DNA of 64,000 nucleotides from Lactifluus volemus (taxonomy: Eukaryota; Basidiomycota; Agaricomycetes; Russulales; Russulaceae). Position 1 is the stretch's first letter. Each line of letters starts with the position of its first letter. Positions 45,671 through 58,740 of the stretch are shown one piece after another. The notes under the pieces were generated by a model. It had not been told where the DNA came from and ran no database searches. It saw only the letters and a program-made list of their open reading frames with translations. The stretch spans positions 124,001 to 188,000 of the forward strand of contig WTXI01000020.1 in NCBI GenBank assembly GCA_022376515.1. Reading direction: 5' to 3'. The position numbers and the translations under genes are program-made.

Positions 45671-48600
45671 ATGCCAAAGAGGCGCAAAACAACCCCCACT
45701 ACTACTAACAAACATCATCCCGGTTGTTGAGACCCCTCCACTCTGCAGAACAACCCTTCATCTTTTCCTCTGCAAAACAAGCTCAGGCTGAGACTCGGGA
45801 CACAGTCGCATCGACATCGACTAAAAGGAAGGCTGGCATAGCTATCATGGATGAAGCTCTCGGCCAGAGCTCGCATACCACGAAGCAAAAAAAAAATTAT
45901 GCACCCCGTCCTAACATACACGATAACATCTCTTCCTCGGAAAGTTCTGACGCCATTCCCGACATTATCGAACTTAAATTTCCTACGAATAGGCCATTTA
46001 AGAAGCAGGGTGGCGTTGACAAGGCAGCAAGGGATGATGAAGATAGAAAGGAATTGGGTCAGTAATCAATATGATATCACGCAATAGGTTTTACTGACTT
46101 GAATCTCCAGAAAACTTGATGCGCGGCTGGAAATCTGCGGTCTATGCCTTCTACGAACCAATTCCTCTTATTGAATATGTCAAAGGCCGAAAGGCACACA
46201 CATTCGTATGCACACGTACCGGGTGTAACTACCGATGCCGTCGGTATCTTGATTCGGAAACGGTCGGGCATCCACTGGGAACCTCCGGCGCCATGCGTTA
46301 AGCTGCTGGAAGGAAGAGGTGTTCAACAGGGCGGTGAAATGCGGCAATGCAATGAGGCGAGAAAAAAGGTTTTAGAGCCGTTTAATGTGTCGGGAACAAT
46401 TCCTGCTTCGTTTGAGAGAAGGAAAAGGGGATCGCTGCCTACATGGCACGGAATGATCTCAAGGCGGAAATCAGGCAAGTGTTTGATATTCTTTAACGGA
46501 GAGGGGCTTACGCACAGTAATAAGGGCCCAAATTGTACGTTGGGTTTCGAAAGCCGCTTTGCCCTTCGATACTGTTGAGGGTCGTGGCTTCATGGCCTTG
46601 ATGAAGGCCCTTCGACCTGAACCATTTATCCCATCGCATCTACTGTTGAGCTTGATGTCAAGTCGGCGTTTGTACGCACACGGGAACGGATTGTAAAGCT
46701 ACTCAGGGTAAGCATGGTCCATTATGTTGTCCAATAATTGACCTACCTGTGCAGGAGTACAAAGGCCGTCTGAACTTCGCAACAGACACCTGGACGTCTC
46801 CTAGCCACCATACTTACATGGCTGTCACGGTCCACCTCGAGTTCAATGGAGACACAGTGGCACTTGTTCTTGACATTATTGAAGTTCCTGAGGCAAGCCA
46901 CTTTACATTGAGCCTGATCAAAGGGGGAAACATTACTGAACGCATGATAGTCACGTGTTAAGCTCGCTGTTGCGTTCCAAAAAATCCTGAAGGACTTTGG
47001 CATCGAACACAAAGTTAGTATCACATATTTACGAATGTCAGACGACTTATCTTGATCCTAGATCCTGTCAGTGACATGCGACGATGCATCAAATAATGAC
47101 ACAATGATCAATGAAATGCACGAGCGCATTCCCGCATACAACAAGGTCAATCGCGCTCGTTGTTTTCTCCACGTCTTGAACCTCGTTGCAAGGTCCCTAT
47201 TAAACAACTTGGCTGCCAGAAAATGAGGCTGAGGACCTAACTATTGAGGAGAAACACGCCCTTCGTGATATCTTGGAGCTGGCAAAGGGGATTCAGAATA
47301 AAGGCGATACAATCCAGATAGACTGGGAGGACGAAGACTCCGAAGGTGACGAAACATATGATGAATACCTTGTTGATCAGGTCAATGAAGTGGAACCGGA
47401 ATTGACACTGACACCAGAGGAGGAGCTGGAGTTGAAGGAAAGCATGGCACCGATTACTCGTACGCTCGTGAAGGTGAGTGATTGAGAACGTACCTCTAAC
47501 CCCGTAGCTAACACCCTTCAGCTTCGAAAGCTGGCCTTCATCACGACAGATTTGTTGGTAGTATGGAAGGCGCTGCTTAAGAGACTTGGGCTAAGGATTC
47601 AGATCATGCCTCAAGATGTGAAGACTTGCTGGAATTCCACCTATGACATGTTACAATTTGCTTTAAAACATAGGAAGGCACTGAAAGAATTCACCTCAGA
47701 TCTGAGCAACGAGCTCCAGAGGTTTGAGCTTGATGAAATAGAATGGGAAATCACAGAGGAGTTAACGAATGTGCTAAAGGTGAGTTGGATCATCTCGATA
47801 GGTCCAACTACGCCACGTTGACTTACGCATGATCATCGCTTCTCCCCCACTGTCTCACCATCCTTTTTCATCGTGACCGTTGTACTCTGCGTCTATGCAG
47901 TACCTCAAAGATGGTACCTTGTTCTTTTCACGCGACTCACCCAACCTCCAAACGGTTATCCCCGCAATGGACAAGATTGACAAGTATTTCACCAACCGTC
48001 TAGAAGACCCTTCTTTGAATGTTGCCATACGCGCTTTGATCGTCTCAGCTAAGGCTATGCTTGATAAATACTATGGATACGCAGACCATCCAGAGATATA
48101 TCGCATTGCAACGGGTGAGCGAATTGAAGCATTTATCCGAGCGATACTTTATGACAGTGCCATGTGTCTTTCAAACAGTCTTACATCCTCGCTACAAGCT
48201 CAGGTACTTCGAGCAAGCTGGCCGGGACGACAAATGGATTCGGACTTCAAGAGAGTTGGTACGGGACGAGCTCAATCGATCTTGCTCAGATGTACTGGTG
48301 AAGGTTGAGGAGGATGAGGCCCGGCTCGATAACGATCTCGATGTGGAGATTGTGGATCGGCCTAAAGGAAAGGCCACAGCGGTACGTCACATAAAGCTGC
48401 TCAAAAGCGTTGATTGAACGGGTCTTAAAGAAGAAAGGTAATATATTCGACAAGGGCGATGACTCCGCCTCCGACACGTCTGAGGAGTCGGCACTGGCTC
48501 CTGACGAGGAGCTAGAACTCTATCTCAGCACTAGGCCTGACAGGATGTAGCTGACCCGATTCGCTGGTGGAAGGAGAAGCAAACAGTATATCCTCGTTTG

Positions 48601-48838
48601 TCACAAATGGCAATCGATTTTCTGACCATACCGGGTGAGCATGGTACGCAAATCTCCAAGTTCAGCTGGTTGAATCCTTTACAGGCACCACTGTCGACGT
48701 CAAACGCATGTTCGGCCGTGCCAGCATTATCCACTCACAACCACGACGCCTCTTCACTGTCGTATCACCACGGGCCTTCCTCTGTGTTGGATCATGGGGC
48801 ATGCTTATACGGGCTGAGGATCTGGACGAGGTTAAATA
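45671..48838 (+). mobile_element. Decayed hAT-type DNA transposon (BED finger transposase)
   Basis: Transposase remnant. From ATG at 45671 a basic serine-rich leader is followed by a BED-type zinc finger region (FVCTRTGCNYRCRRYLDS, with His-containing continuation), then the RNase-H-like core: GRLNFATDTWTSPSHHTYMA with the first catalytic Asp, ILSVTCDDASNNDTMI, RCFLHVLNLVARSLL, DVKTCWNSTYDMLQFAL. The C-terminal hAT dimerisation block reads DPIRWWKEKQTVYPRLSQMA and VKRMFGRASIIHSQPRRLF, ending at 48838. Frame breaks occur at about 46960 (VTC then KLAVAF) and 48540, with several in-frame stops elsewhere, so it is unlikely to be active. Terminal inverted repeats and target duplications were not identified. 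Confidence 0.75.
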
Positions 48839-49450
48839 GTTACATCAAATACAAGTATATTGGGTCAGATTCATCGCACCCAGCTTGGCTAGCTCAGTTT
48901 CAGACAGTCGACTTTGTAAATTCGTTATATCAAATTTGGACCCGAGTCTCAAATAACGTGGCTTCTGACTGTGCGGTCGAGGTTCTGATTTCACAAGCGT
49001 GTATTAACGGATTGTCCAAGAAAACACTTTATCGATCCAGCGACGTTGTGATAAAACGCGTACGATCCAAGGAAAGGACCCAGATGTTTGGGTCTTTAAT
49101 TCCGCTCCATAGCCTCAACGACATGAACGACTGGAAAAAAGGCGTGATACGGCACCTCAGTACCTGATGTAATGCGATTATTAGTAAATCATACATGTCT
49201 TCCCACTGTTTTCCGATCAAGGGAGCGTTAGGTTTTGTGAGAATAGCATCGCGTCATGCGGCCACCAAGTCCGAAAAAGTCTCGTTGAAGTAGTATTAAG
49301 TAGTGGTTGCGGAGGGAGATCGACGCCTATAGATAGCATACACACGCTGAGGAATAAACATATAAGGATCGCAATTTGATGGGATGTCATGAGTGAGCTG
49401 GCTGCATCCCTACCAGTTCTACCAGGTTGCTAGCATCCATGCCGCAGTGA
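48839..49450. other. Region downstream of the hAT element
   Basis: Open frame 48598-49167 overlaps the element end in another frame and has no domain. 49170-49450 shows no coding signal. Probably includes the 3' end of the transposon and the end region of the SARAF-like gene. Confidence 0.35.
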
Positions 49451-50506
49451 TTATCTTACAGACGAGCCGCCATATCCGGTACTTGTCATCATAGGTCCGA
49501 GGCTCGAAGAACCCTCTCCTCTATTGTCTCTTTGACTACTCGAAGACTGGTGCTGCGAGGATGTGCTGCTGCTCGTTGCTCGATAGCTCTGGCGTTGCCG
49601 TGGAAAGTGACGCTCCCAATCGTAGGGTCGGGGTTGAGGGTCTGGGTTGCGCTGCCGAGTGAAGAGGTAAGTTCCAAGACTGCCGAGCGCTGCGCCGCTC
49701 CAAAAGCCTGGACCATCTCGCGTCCCGGATGACTCTGAGGGACCTGCAGTGTTATTTGTGCTAGGGGGATGTTTGGAATAGGGAGGTGGGGGCCCAGGGC
49801 GACGATCATCATGGCCTCCAGGAAACCAGCCGAAGCTGGATGAAGGGGGAGGGCGAGGTATTCGTGGTGGCGCAGACCTAGGCCGTTCATTGAAGCACGG
49901 GCCGAGGAACTTGTACAGTACGAAAGCTAGGATCCCGAAACAAAGCCACAGGGCTGCTGTCTCCACTTTCAGGTGGTAAGCATCATCTACCTTCTGGGCG
50001 TATCAACACGAAACGGCGTACAAGCAGACCACCCCGCTGGTGAGTTGATATGCGAGGCTGAAGGTCGCAAGGCGTCGGGTACCTTCTGAAGGCGATACTC
50101 TAAAGAGCAAGATCCTATATCGGGGTGTCAGGGATGAGGAGAAGTCTAGGCTGTCACTTTTGCGTACCCTTTAGGACGTAAGAGTCGCCGGGGCCAGACC
50201 ACCCCTCACAAGATACCTGGACACGTCCCAGTCTCAGGGCTTCAGGAAGGTCGGTGTCACACTTCGGCGCGCCACATAAGGATGCCGCAGAGGACCACGA
50301 CAGGATGTATGATGTGGACGTACCTTCCAATCCACCTCCGTTCCCTCGCCCCCAAGGTTGACACATCGGATCACGTCGGGAGTGAATAACTTGCAAGCGT
50401 CGCCCTTGCAAACGAGCTGGCGAATGGGCTGACCTCGCCGGGACAGTGTAGGTTCGCCACTGTACAACGTCAGGGCGGATATGTCTGTGAGTTTGACGCG
50501 AGACAT
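49451..50506 (-). CDS. SARAF-like store-operated Ca2+ entry regulator
   Basis: Single-pass membrane protein of the SARAF (TMEM66) family, which in animals restrains store-operated calcium entry at the ER. The first exon from 50506 reads MSRVKLTDISALTLYSGEPT, then RRGQPIRQLVCKGDACKLF, VIRCVNLGGEGTEVDWK; the next adds DLPEALRLGRVQVSCEGWSG and the cysteine-bearing GSCSLEYRLQKV. After a further intron comes one membrane helix (TAALWLCFGILAFVLYKFLG), a Pro-rich cytosolic tail (PPPPYSKHPP), GPGFWSGAALGSLGTYLF and the terminal GYGG motif. This order matches SARAF throughout. A signal-peptide exon is expected upstream but not found. Introns have GT-AG ends. Confidence 0.85.
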
Positions 50507-50862
50507 GATAGTAAGGGCCCCCAGATGTGTAGTACGAAATTGCTATCCAAGTGTTCAGGATTGATGGTCAGGATGAAAGGGCGACGCTGGTATGGGGGTA
50601 GACGAAAGTCTCACAGTTTCATATAATAGTGCCGTAGCGTACGTTATCGGCAGGACGGGACGAGCTATTAATTATAAGCTTCTGTCAAGGCCACGTTGAT
50701 ATCGCGAGGAGTGACGTGGATGGTGCAAAAAAGGAGACCGTTACACGAGGCCATCCCCATTCGAGTCAGAAACAGATTAACTTGCGCCGCCGAATCACAA
50801 GCATCTGATCGTATGCATACGATTAGGCAATTCTAGTGTAGCAAGTCTATTGTCAACTCAGA
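50507..50862. other. Short intergenic region
   Basis: No gene seen. It lies between the SARAF-like gene and the OPT gene; both run on the minus strand, so it should hold the SARAF promoter and the OPT 3' end. Confidence 0.4.
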
Positions 50863-53478
50863 TGGACACCCCCACACATCCCAGGGCTGCATCCCCAACA
50901 ACTCGCTATCCCGATGCCCAACGTCCGTAATACAAACAAACAATGCTCATCACACCTCACCCAACACAAAACCACTAGCAACTACAATAAGTCGTATGTC
51001 GCCGGATTTGCCCCTTGAAGCGAGGCTTCTGTGATAGAGATACTCAATGATACCTCCGACCAGACGCGCAATCGAGAAGGCTGGTGTGTTGAGAAACCCA
51101 ATAGCGAAAGCCACCCCCGACGGGATCCACTTGGCGTACCATAACCCACGCCTGGACGCATGAGTCTTGAACACAGAGATCAAAGCAAAGATGACCGCGG
51201 AGGAAAACATAAAGACCGCGCTCTTTTCGGGAAGGCTGCCGTTGCCTGTCCGTCAGGTCAGCAAAGGCGAAGCAGTCACAGCATGCAAGGAAGGGGACCC
51301 ACGAAGTAACCTGGCGAGATTGAGCCACACGTAGGCAGTTGGGGCGGGGAACGTGGGGCCGGGGATCGTATACGCTTTATTGTATAGTATGAAAGCCGTT
51401 ACTGTGACTGGGATAGAGAGTGTAGATCCAATGAGCTGGCCATAGAACTGTGCTCTCGGAGAAGCTTGTATTAGATGTCCAGTTTTCAGATCTTGCATGA
51501 GATCCCCGGCCTATGGTGGGTATCACTCAAACAATATACACGCAATGAAACATTGTCAACCCACTGTTGTGCCCCAGCTTCAGCCACTCCACCAGCGATG
51601 ATATTGGCAACGACGTTTCCGGGCTGAATGACTGCAAATAACAGTTGGCTGATCTTTCCTAGTCCACTGACGGGATTCAGATCCGTTTCTCCGAGTGCAC
51701 GAACCCTTTCAGGAGTCAAGGACAATTTTTAGGCAGGTGATGTAGGACATACCCTAAAATACTTAGCAGTGCTCCCAAAACGAAAGAAAGCAGTGTGGCC
51801 CAAGGCTTGATACCCTCCTTTCCAAAAATAAGCCAGACAATGAGGATTCCGGCAACTGTGCAACAAGCGATACCCCAAAGCACCCATCGGGCAGGTACTA
51901 GCCTATCATCCGTTTCCAACTCGGAATCGGGGCCTGTTTTGTAGTGATCAGCTTTGCGCTTTGTAACAAGCCTGCTTGCAGATTCCCAGGTAGCGGGGAT
52001 CAGGGCGACCAAGCTGTCGGATAACATTATTGCCAAAGAAGTCCATAGAATCCAGCCCCGAGCCCCACTCGTCATGTCCCCAACGGGTCCTGGAGCCCAG
52101 TTATAGTACACGGAAAGGGGTGACAGAAACCCCCATCCGACTAGCATACCCTCCAGGGATATCAATTTAAAAAAAATAGCTTCAAGTGGCCAACTTACAA
52201 GATTCATGCTCAGAGTGGTGGGAAATCCCATTATAATACCTGTATGCGTGACACTCAACGAGTTGCACCAGAATTCAAGCGTCAAACTTACCTTGTCCCA
52301 CGTATGACAAGCTCGGAGTAAAGGTCCAGAGCCAATGTCGAGCTAAGTAACTCCCAAATAAAGGAAGGGCGAATATTACAGGGAAAAAATAAGCCGTTAA
52401 CTACATAGAAGCCTCAAATTCAGTATTGGTTTACGGGAGAGTTGAACTCGGTTACAGTAAGCACGCCTGAGGCAAAGAAGCTCCACGTGAGTGTAAACAA
52501 GGCTGCCTTTTGAGGCACTTCGCTTGTTTCGGTTTCGGGGTCTTGTCTATCATCCGTAAGGTCTGATGGGGGTGACGGATCCTCTCCTGTAAGGTCAGAG
52601 GGCTGTATCCCCGCCTGTGTCCTAGTCCGGGGTTTGTTATAGGTATATTGTGAAGCACCGATATGACTTGTGCAGTTGCAGTTCCTGACGGGAACGCGAG
52701 CTGTTCATCAACAATCTGCCTTTATTGAGATTCTCCACTACTTCGAACAGATCACTGGTCAACTTACCACTCTCTTTCGTATTGGGGGTGATATGAAGAC
52801 GCTAAAAGATCGTCAGTTTTGTACGTTGCAGAAGGGAACCACCTGCCCGAAATAGGCGACGGCGCAAGACCAAGCAACAGCGGAGTCCAAGTCAAGCTGA
52901 GTGGATGAGACCCGTCTTCGTGTTCATTGAGCAAGCTCAATGCTGGGATAATGCCGACAAACCCTGCTGCCAGCGGCATCTAATGTGTGTCAGAAGATGT
53001 CACTCGCAACATTCATGAGTTGACAAACAGTCCCAGTTGCAACAGCTGTCGATTGGATTACCACTGTTTCTTGAGGAGTGATGGGTATAGCCAGAAGCTT
53101 GGATATCAAAAAGCCAATAATGCAGACTGAAGAGACATCCTAAAAACAGAGATATGTGAGCAGGAACCAGGATCAGAGGTGATGCTGTACATGCTGATCC
53201 ATCCTGTTTGTAGTCCGAAATATAGGTTTGTGAACAGAGCAGGCAGCCGATGAGCAAGCCAGAAGGACGGCACGAGGCTCCAGAAGGTTCAGAAACCTAC
53301 TTAAAGCTAACGCGTCGATACTCACCGTCAATCTGGACTCGCGGAAGATATTAGTCGGCTCCTGGAAGCGTGAGAGAAGCGCGTGAGCGACGCGAAGCCA
53401 ACAAGGTCCCCAAGCGACCAAGCGACTTACGCACCGAAAACGCGAAAGAACTGTATGAAGGGAGGAGATACGAGACAT
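50863..53478 (-). CDS. OPT-family oligopeptide/metal-siderophore transporter (frameshifted)
   Basis: Multi-pass transporter of the oligopeptide transporter superfamily, YSL-like group. Blocks in order on the minus strand: start near 53478, TNLYFGLQTGWISM (53230-53190), IPITPQETVVIQSTAVATGT (53090-53030), MPLAAGFVGIIPALSLLNEH (52979), DEQLAFPSGTATAQVISVLH (52700-52640), GFPTTLSMNLVSWPL, NWAPGPVGDMTSGARGWILW, FAVIQPGNVVANIIAGGVAE, then AGDLMQDLKTGHLIQASPRA and RGLWYAKWIPSGVAFAIGFL. Family frame is interrupted by at least four single-base gaps (about 53223, 53130, 50940-50960), and the last residues LRTLGIGIASCWG need two of them corrected. Either error-rich sequence or a recent pseudogene. The substrate is not inferable. 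Confidence 0.75.
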
Positions 53479-53708
53479 GTGTGTCGATTATCTAGTTGGA
53501 CGATATACTTTGCTTGCCTGAAGTTACTTAAGTCACGTCATTCATGGTTCTATTAGTGTGTTATGTTATGTTATGCCGCAAAATCGGACCTGTTGGGCTA
53601 TACTGTATTTGGTATAAATCAGATTAGATTAGATTATCACAATCCAGATTAGGATCGGCGTGACTCACCGATCCGTTTCTAGGCACTCCTCCATCTACTT
53701 CTTTCATC

Positions 53709-56434
53709 ATGGCTCAGAAAATTAGGTTCGCAGAGGGTTTGCTTAGGTCTGTCCCAGAGCCTGGCCAACTCGTGTGAGTTTCGTTCGTCTCCGCGCTTCA
53801 TTCATTCGCAAGCGTCATTTCTTCAGACTACCAAAGATGGAGAAAAAAACATCCTTATCACTTCCGCTCTCCCGTATTGCAATAATGTCCCACACCTCGG
53901 TATATTGCGCACCCATTTTTAAAGCCATTTACTCACGTGTTCACCTTGCACCAAGGAAACATTATCGGAAGCATTCTCAGTGCCGATGTCTACAGCCGGT
54001 GAGCCCTATCGTACCCATCACCACACCCTGCTGGACAACCCTACCATAGATATTCTCGTGAGTGAATACCTGCGTTTTATGAGACAAGATGAAGAGACTT
54101 TGCGTAGGCACCCGAAACCGAAGAACACTGTATGTATGCGGAACCGATGAATATGGCACAGCCACAGAGACTCGGGCTTTGAAGGAGGGTATTTCTCCAA
54201 AGGTGTTGTGCGACAAATATCACGAACTCCACCACGAAACTTACAAGTGGTTCGATATTGGGTACGCAACTATCCTTGGCTACTTTTCGGATGACCTCAA
54301 TGGCAGTAGGTTCGACTACTTTGGACGCACATCCACGCCCCTACATAAAGAGTACGCTAGGCTGTGCTGACATGGGTTGGCTTCCTAACTGAGGGACAGG
54401 ATATGCCAGGAGATCTACTTGAATCTGAAGAAACAAGACCACCTTTTGCGACAAGAAAAAGAACAGACTTATTGCGAAGATGATCAGAAGTAAGCAAACC
54501 ATACACTCGTCAACGTTCTAGTGTCCAATTGTAGGCAGGTTTCTCGCAGATCGCTTTGTAGAAGGCATCTGTCCACATTGCAATTCGGATGTAAAGTTCT
54601 GGTTCTCTTCAAGTACGACTGCCTTTCTGACTATTTATTAGGCCGCCCGTGGTGATCAGTGTGATACCTGTGGACGGACTCTCGATGCTGTGGAAATTAT
54701 CAACCCTCGTTGTATCCTCGACAAGGCACACAAGGTCATAACTCGCATTTCTGCCCATATGTACGTGCGCCTAGATGCAATCCAGCCTCGAACAGAAGAG
54801 TGGATCAAAGAGTCGTGGAGAAAGGGAAAGTGGTCTCCGAATTCCGTAATCAATAGTGACGGCACGCTTATCGACGCGCGGCTTAAGAGCGGTCTGCGTC
54901 CCAGCCCTGTCACCAGGGATCTCAAATGGGGTGTCCCCGTTCCCGTGACAGATGACGACCCCGATCAAGACATGAAGGGGAAGGTCCTCTGTGAGTGGTT
55001 TATGTCAACTCGTCTCCGCGCGCGGTTTAACGAATTTCCTCTAGATGTCTGGGTGAGAACGCTTCATCTCGTGATAACGCATCACCTAATCACCCATAGT
55101 TCGACGCTCCTATAGGTTATATTAGCATAACCGCGAATCTCACACCTGAGTGGAAACAATGGTGGCTGAACCCCAAGAACGTTCTTCTCTACCAATTCAT
55201 GGGCAAAGACAATGTGTATTTCCATACAATCTATTTCCCATCAATACAAATTGGTGATGGAAGGGATTGGACTTTACTTCACCATCTCTCTACTACGGGT
55301 CAGTGCAAAGGTTGATTGCTATTAGTCTGCCTGAACTCCTGTTTTCAGAGTATCTGACCTACGAAGGCGGAAAGTTTTCAAAAAGTCATAACCGCGGGGT
55401 ATTCGGTCCAGCTGCGAAGGAGACTGGCATTTCTGCATCTGTATGGAGGTACTATCTACTGTCGACCCGCCCCGAAACCCAAGATGCGTCGTTTTCCTGG
55501 GATGATTGTGTAAGCTGACTCCATCCGATGGGCAGGTTATGAACTCATCCATGTACTAGGTGGCGGCAAACAACAATGTCCTGTTGAATAAGTGCGCTGT
55601 CTTCGTTGTCCAGGTTACGATGTTGTTGATATCCTCAGCTTTGGAAACTTTGTCAACCGAGCTCTCAAATTTATTTCGACACAGTGCGGAGGTGTCATTC
55701 CAGAAGGTGACACTCCCGGCCCTCTCTCGCCTAACGATGAGAACGACGCCGAGTTTGTTACCGATGTCAACGGCCTTCTGAGGGTTTATACGGAAGCCAT
55801 GGACGCAGTTAAACTCCGGCTCGGCCTTCAAACGGTCATGCATCTCTCACAGCGTGGCAATCTATATTTGCAGTCCTCTGGCCTTAACAAAGCACTTATG
55901 AACGAGAACCCGACACGCTGTGCAAAGGTCGTCACGCGCGCCACGAACCTCATCTATGTGCTTTCCACACTTGTCTACCCCTTTATGCCCTCGATCTCCG
56001 CTTCCATCTTGGCGCAGCTCAACGCACCGGCCCGCGCGGTACCTGACACATTCTCAATCGACCTCTTGCCCGGCCACCATATCGGTAGGCCAGAACACCT
56101 GTTCAAGAAGATTGAAGAGAATATGGCAGATGTTTGGCGCGCTCAATTTGCGGGGGGAGGTGCTGCACCAGTGGTGCGCGCTGCGAATGAGAAGCCTGTG
56201 ACATCCAAGCGTAAGGCGGCAGCTGCAAAGAAATCGGCACAAGACGTGGACGGAGCGGATGGACCCAAGTCTGCTGAAGTACTGGCACTGGATGCAAAGG
56301 TCACTGAACAAGGTAACCTTGTGCGTGAACTCAAGGCTAGGACACCTAGGTCCAAAGAACTAGAGGAAGAGACTGCGGCTGCTATTGCAGACCTGAAGAA
56401 ATTGAAAGCCGAACGCGTAGCCCTGTCTAACTAG
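53709..56434 (+). CDS. MES1: Methionyl-tRNA synthetase, cytosolic, with C-terminal WHEP-like helix pair
   Basis: Class I aminoacyl-tRNA synthetase charging tRNA-Met. Start [20 protein letters not shown] at 53709. The HIGH-type motif is in [35 protein letters not shown], the zinc knuckle ([17 protein letters not shown]) and the KMSKS-type [12 protein letters not shown] follow. Intact introns join all of these; the acceptor after gaagag at about 54095 gives [17 protein letters not shown]. The C-terminal part has the anticodon-binding helices ([20 protein letters not shown]) and, after an Ala/Lys linker, a helix pair [22 protein letters not shown] resembling the WHEP domain of animal MetRS. No mitochondrial leader. 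Unlike ERG1 and CCT3, no indel was found. Confidence 0.93.
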
Positions 56435-58740
56435 ACCAGCGCACGAAGGAAGTCGTGTATGAAACGTTGATCGGATCAACCGTTGTACCCACGCATAATA
56501 CAAGTAGAGGATTCACGTCTGGGAATTAGTGTAGCCACGTAGTAGCATTTTTTCGCTGTAAAGGATACCGGTGTGAAGATCTTGTTGATGTACAGTAGTG
56601 TACATCGCCAGTACCACTTGCCCACAGGCCTTTATACTTAAGGAGAAGGTCGACTTCATCTCGGCCCACACTTAAGTCAGTCAGTCAGTTGTCCGTGTCG
56701 TCCGTGTCGTGCAAACGAAAACTACCTCCTTCCTATTTTGGTCCGGGTCATAAGCTACTTTCATTTCATCTTACAGCTCAACGATGACTTTTGAGTCCGC
56801 AACTCCTGAGCTCCACACCACAGAGGAGAACATCGTAGTGAGCCTTCCTGACCATTGCTTTGTAGCTTAGTGCTTGCTGGCGAATGCTCAGGCCCTTGCA
56901 GATCAAGCAGAGACGCAAACGACTGCTGGTTCCTGAGCCTCCCGTAGAGGAGTCTTGCATGAGAGCACTTCTAAATACTATTGTTCCCTTCCCTGACTTC
57001 CCGTCTGCCGACGCCGACACTGGAGAAGGCACCTCTCCTCGGGGATTGTTCACGTTCGAGGAAAAGGCTGGCGAAGGTGGCACGCTGGCTACTAGCCGGT
57101 CCCCTCTCTAGCTTGCTCTCACTCTGTCTGCAATTGCAACCCCAAGTGACGAAGGCCGACCCGTCACTGTCCACGAGTTTCTGCAGGACATGACAAGCAA
57201 GTCTGTTCGAAAATATGGCCGCCGAAATCGTCTTGGCACGGTCAAATTAGACGTCGGTCGCAGCGAGGATTCAAGCAGTCCAACAGACCTGCTCCGAGTC
57301 GTTTCCCTGCCGAAAATCCATGTGACAATCGTATCTCTGCTCTTCCCGCATACCACCCGAACATGCTTCCCGACTGATCGCACACCTTCGTCGGCGCAAA
57401 AAGCATCTTGCAAAGCCCCTTTCTCAACGACTGTTCGAAGCTGACATCTTCTCCAGCGGGACGTCTTCACGCCCCACTGGCACGCCCCAAGATCTCGCGC
57501 ATATACCCACTCGGCAGCCGTTGCAGTTCGTCACCTCATCGAACTTGACTCCGTCCTTGGAAAGTCGCCGGACCCGAGAGCGACGCCAGTAGATGGTGCT
57601 AGACGGGGCACCGTGACCCCTGCTGAGATGCTTGCGGTCTCCATTGCTCCCGTTACCTCGCCGAATGCCGCATCAGGTGAACCCCCGAGTCTAAACAGGG
57701 CAGTCACCACGCAGAGGGCACGACCACTTGCAGGTAGCTCTGGCGCCGTTTTGGCTTCTAGAAGAAAGGTATTCCGGGCACATGGCGGGAAGCAGAGTCT
57801 AGCGCGGTCGCCACCTGGTCCCTTCCAATACGCCCGGCTACCTCTCGTGCAAGTGAAAATTCATCAAGGAGCCATGCTACCCTAATATCCCGTTGCTTAT
57901 TCTGGTTCGGGACCGCATACTAGTGTCCAAAGCTGGTTCATTTAACGTCTACCACCACCCACTGGCATGGGTCTGGTGATATTGATAACCCCTTACTCGC
58001 GAACGTGATTCGTCATGTCTGTGCTATTGTGCAAGATACGCCCACTTTCTTCGTGAAACGTTTTTTTCTCGATCATCTACTATTCACGGCTGGTGCCCGT
58101 CACCGGTTGTTTTCCATCCAGCAGTCAGTTCCCAAATCTTCTATATACATACCTCCATCGTGGCCTTCGTAGTGCTTAATTTCTGTCTCGTGTCCTAATA
58201 CATATTGGCTGTGCGTCCGCCTCGAGGCTTCAATTCAGGCTCTTAGGGGTTGCTTGGATGTCCAGTACAGTACTATCTTGAAGGCGTAAACATAAAAATG
58301 AGAAGAAGGGCTTCTCGGTCCTGCTAACTGTACTTCTCGACATCTTGTCGCCGTTCTGGGTTCTTGGGCGTGTATCTAATCAGCTTCGAGAGCGTCCGTG
58401 CGACAGCTGGCGCCAAGTTTGCGCTCTCGAGTTTCCATAGATTATTCTTCCGGATCATCTCCACGTAATCATTACCTCTAAATCACACAATTCTTTTCAC
58501 ACGATCACCACTCGAGGCTCCGTCCAATGTGTTCCATTATCGCCTCGCTCGTGATATTACAATAAATACAAATGTGTTACATACAGATAGATACGCTTGA
58601 GTCAAAAGGTTAGCGTACACACACGTTAATGCAGACCACTCTACAGAAGCGACCTCCGATAAGGTAAGCTTAAGAAGGCGGGCAAGACAAACTACACCTT
58701 GCTCATGCGAGTAGGATGACAACTGCATCTCGATCAATGC
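56435..58740. other. Region with weak coding traces only
   Basis: A frame from 56784 (MTFESATPELHTTEENIV) is followed by a gtgagc donor and further blocks (SDEGRPVTVHEFLQDMTSKS, near 57150-57195; MLAVSIAPVTSPNAASGEPP near 57625), but they do not join into one frame. A pseudogene or a multi-exon gene of unknown type is possible. The remainder to 58740 shows no coding signal. Confidence 0.35.
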
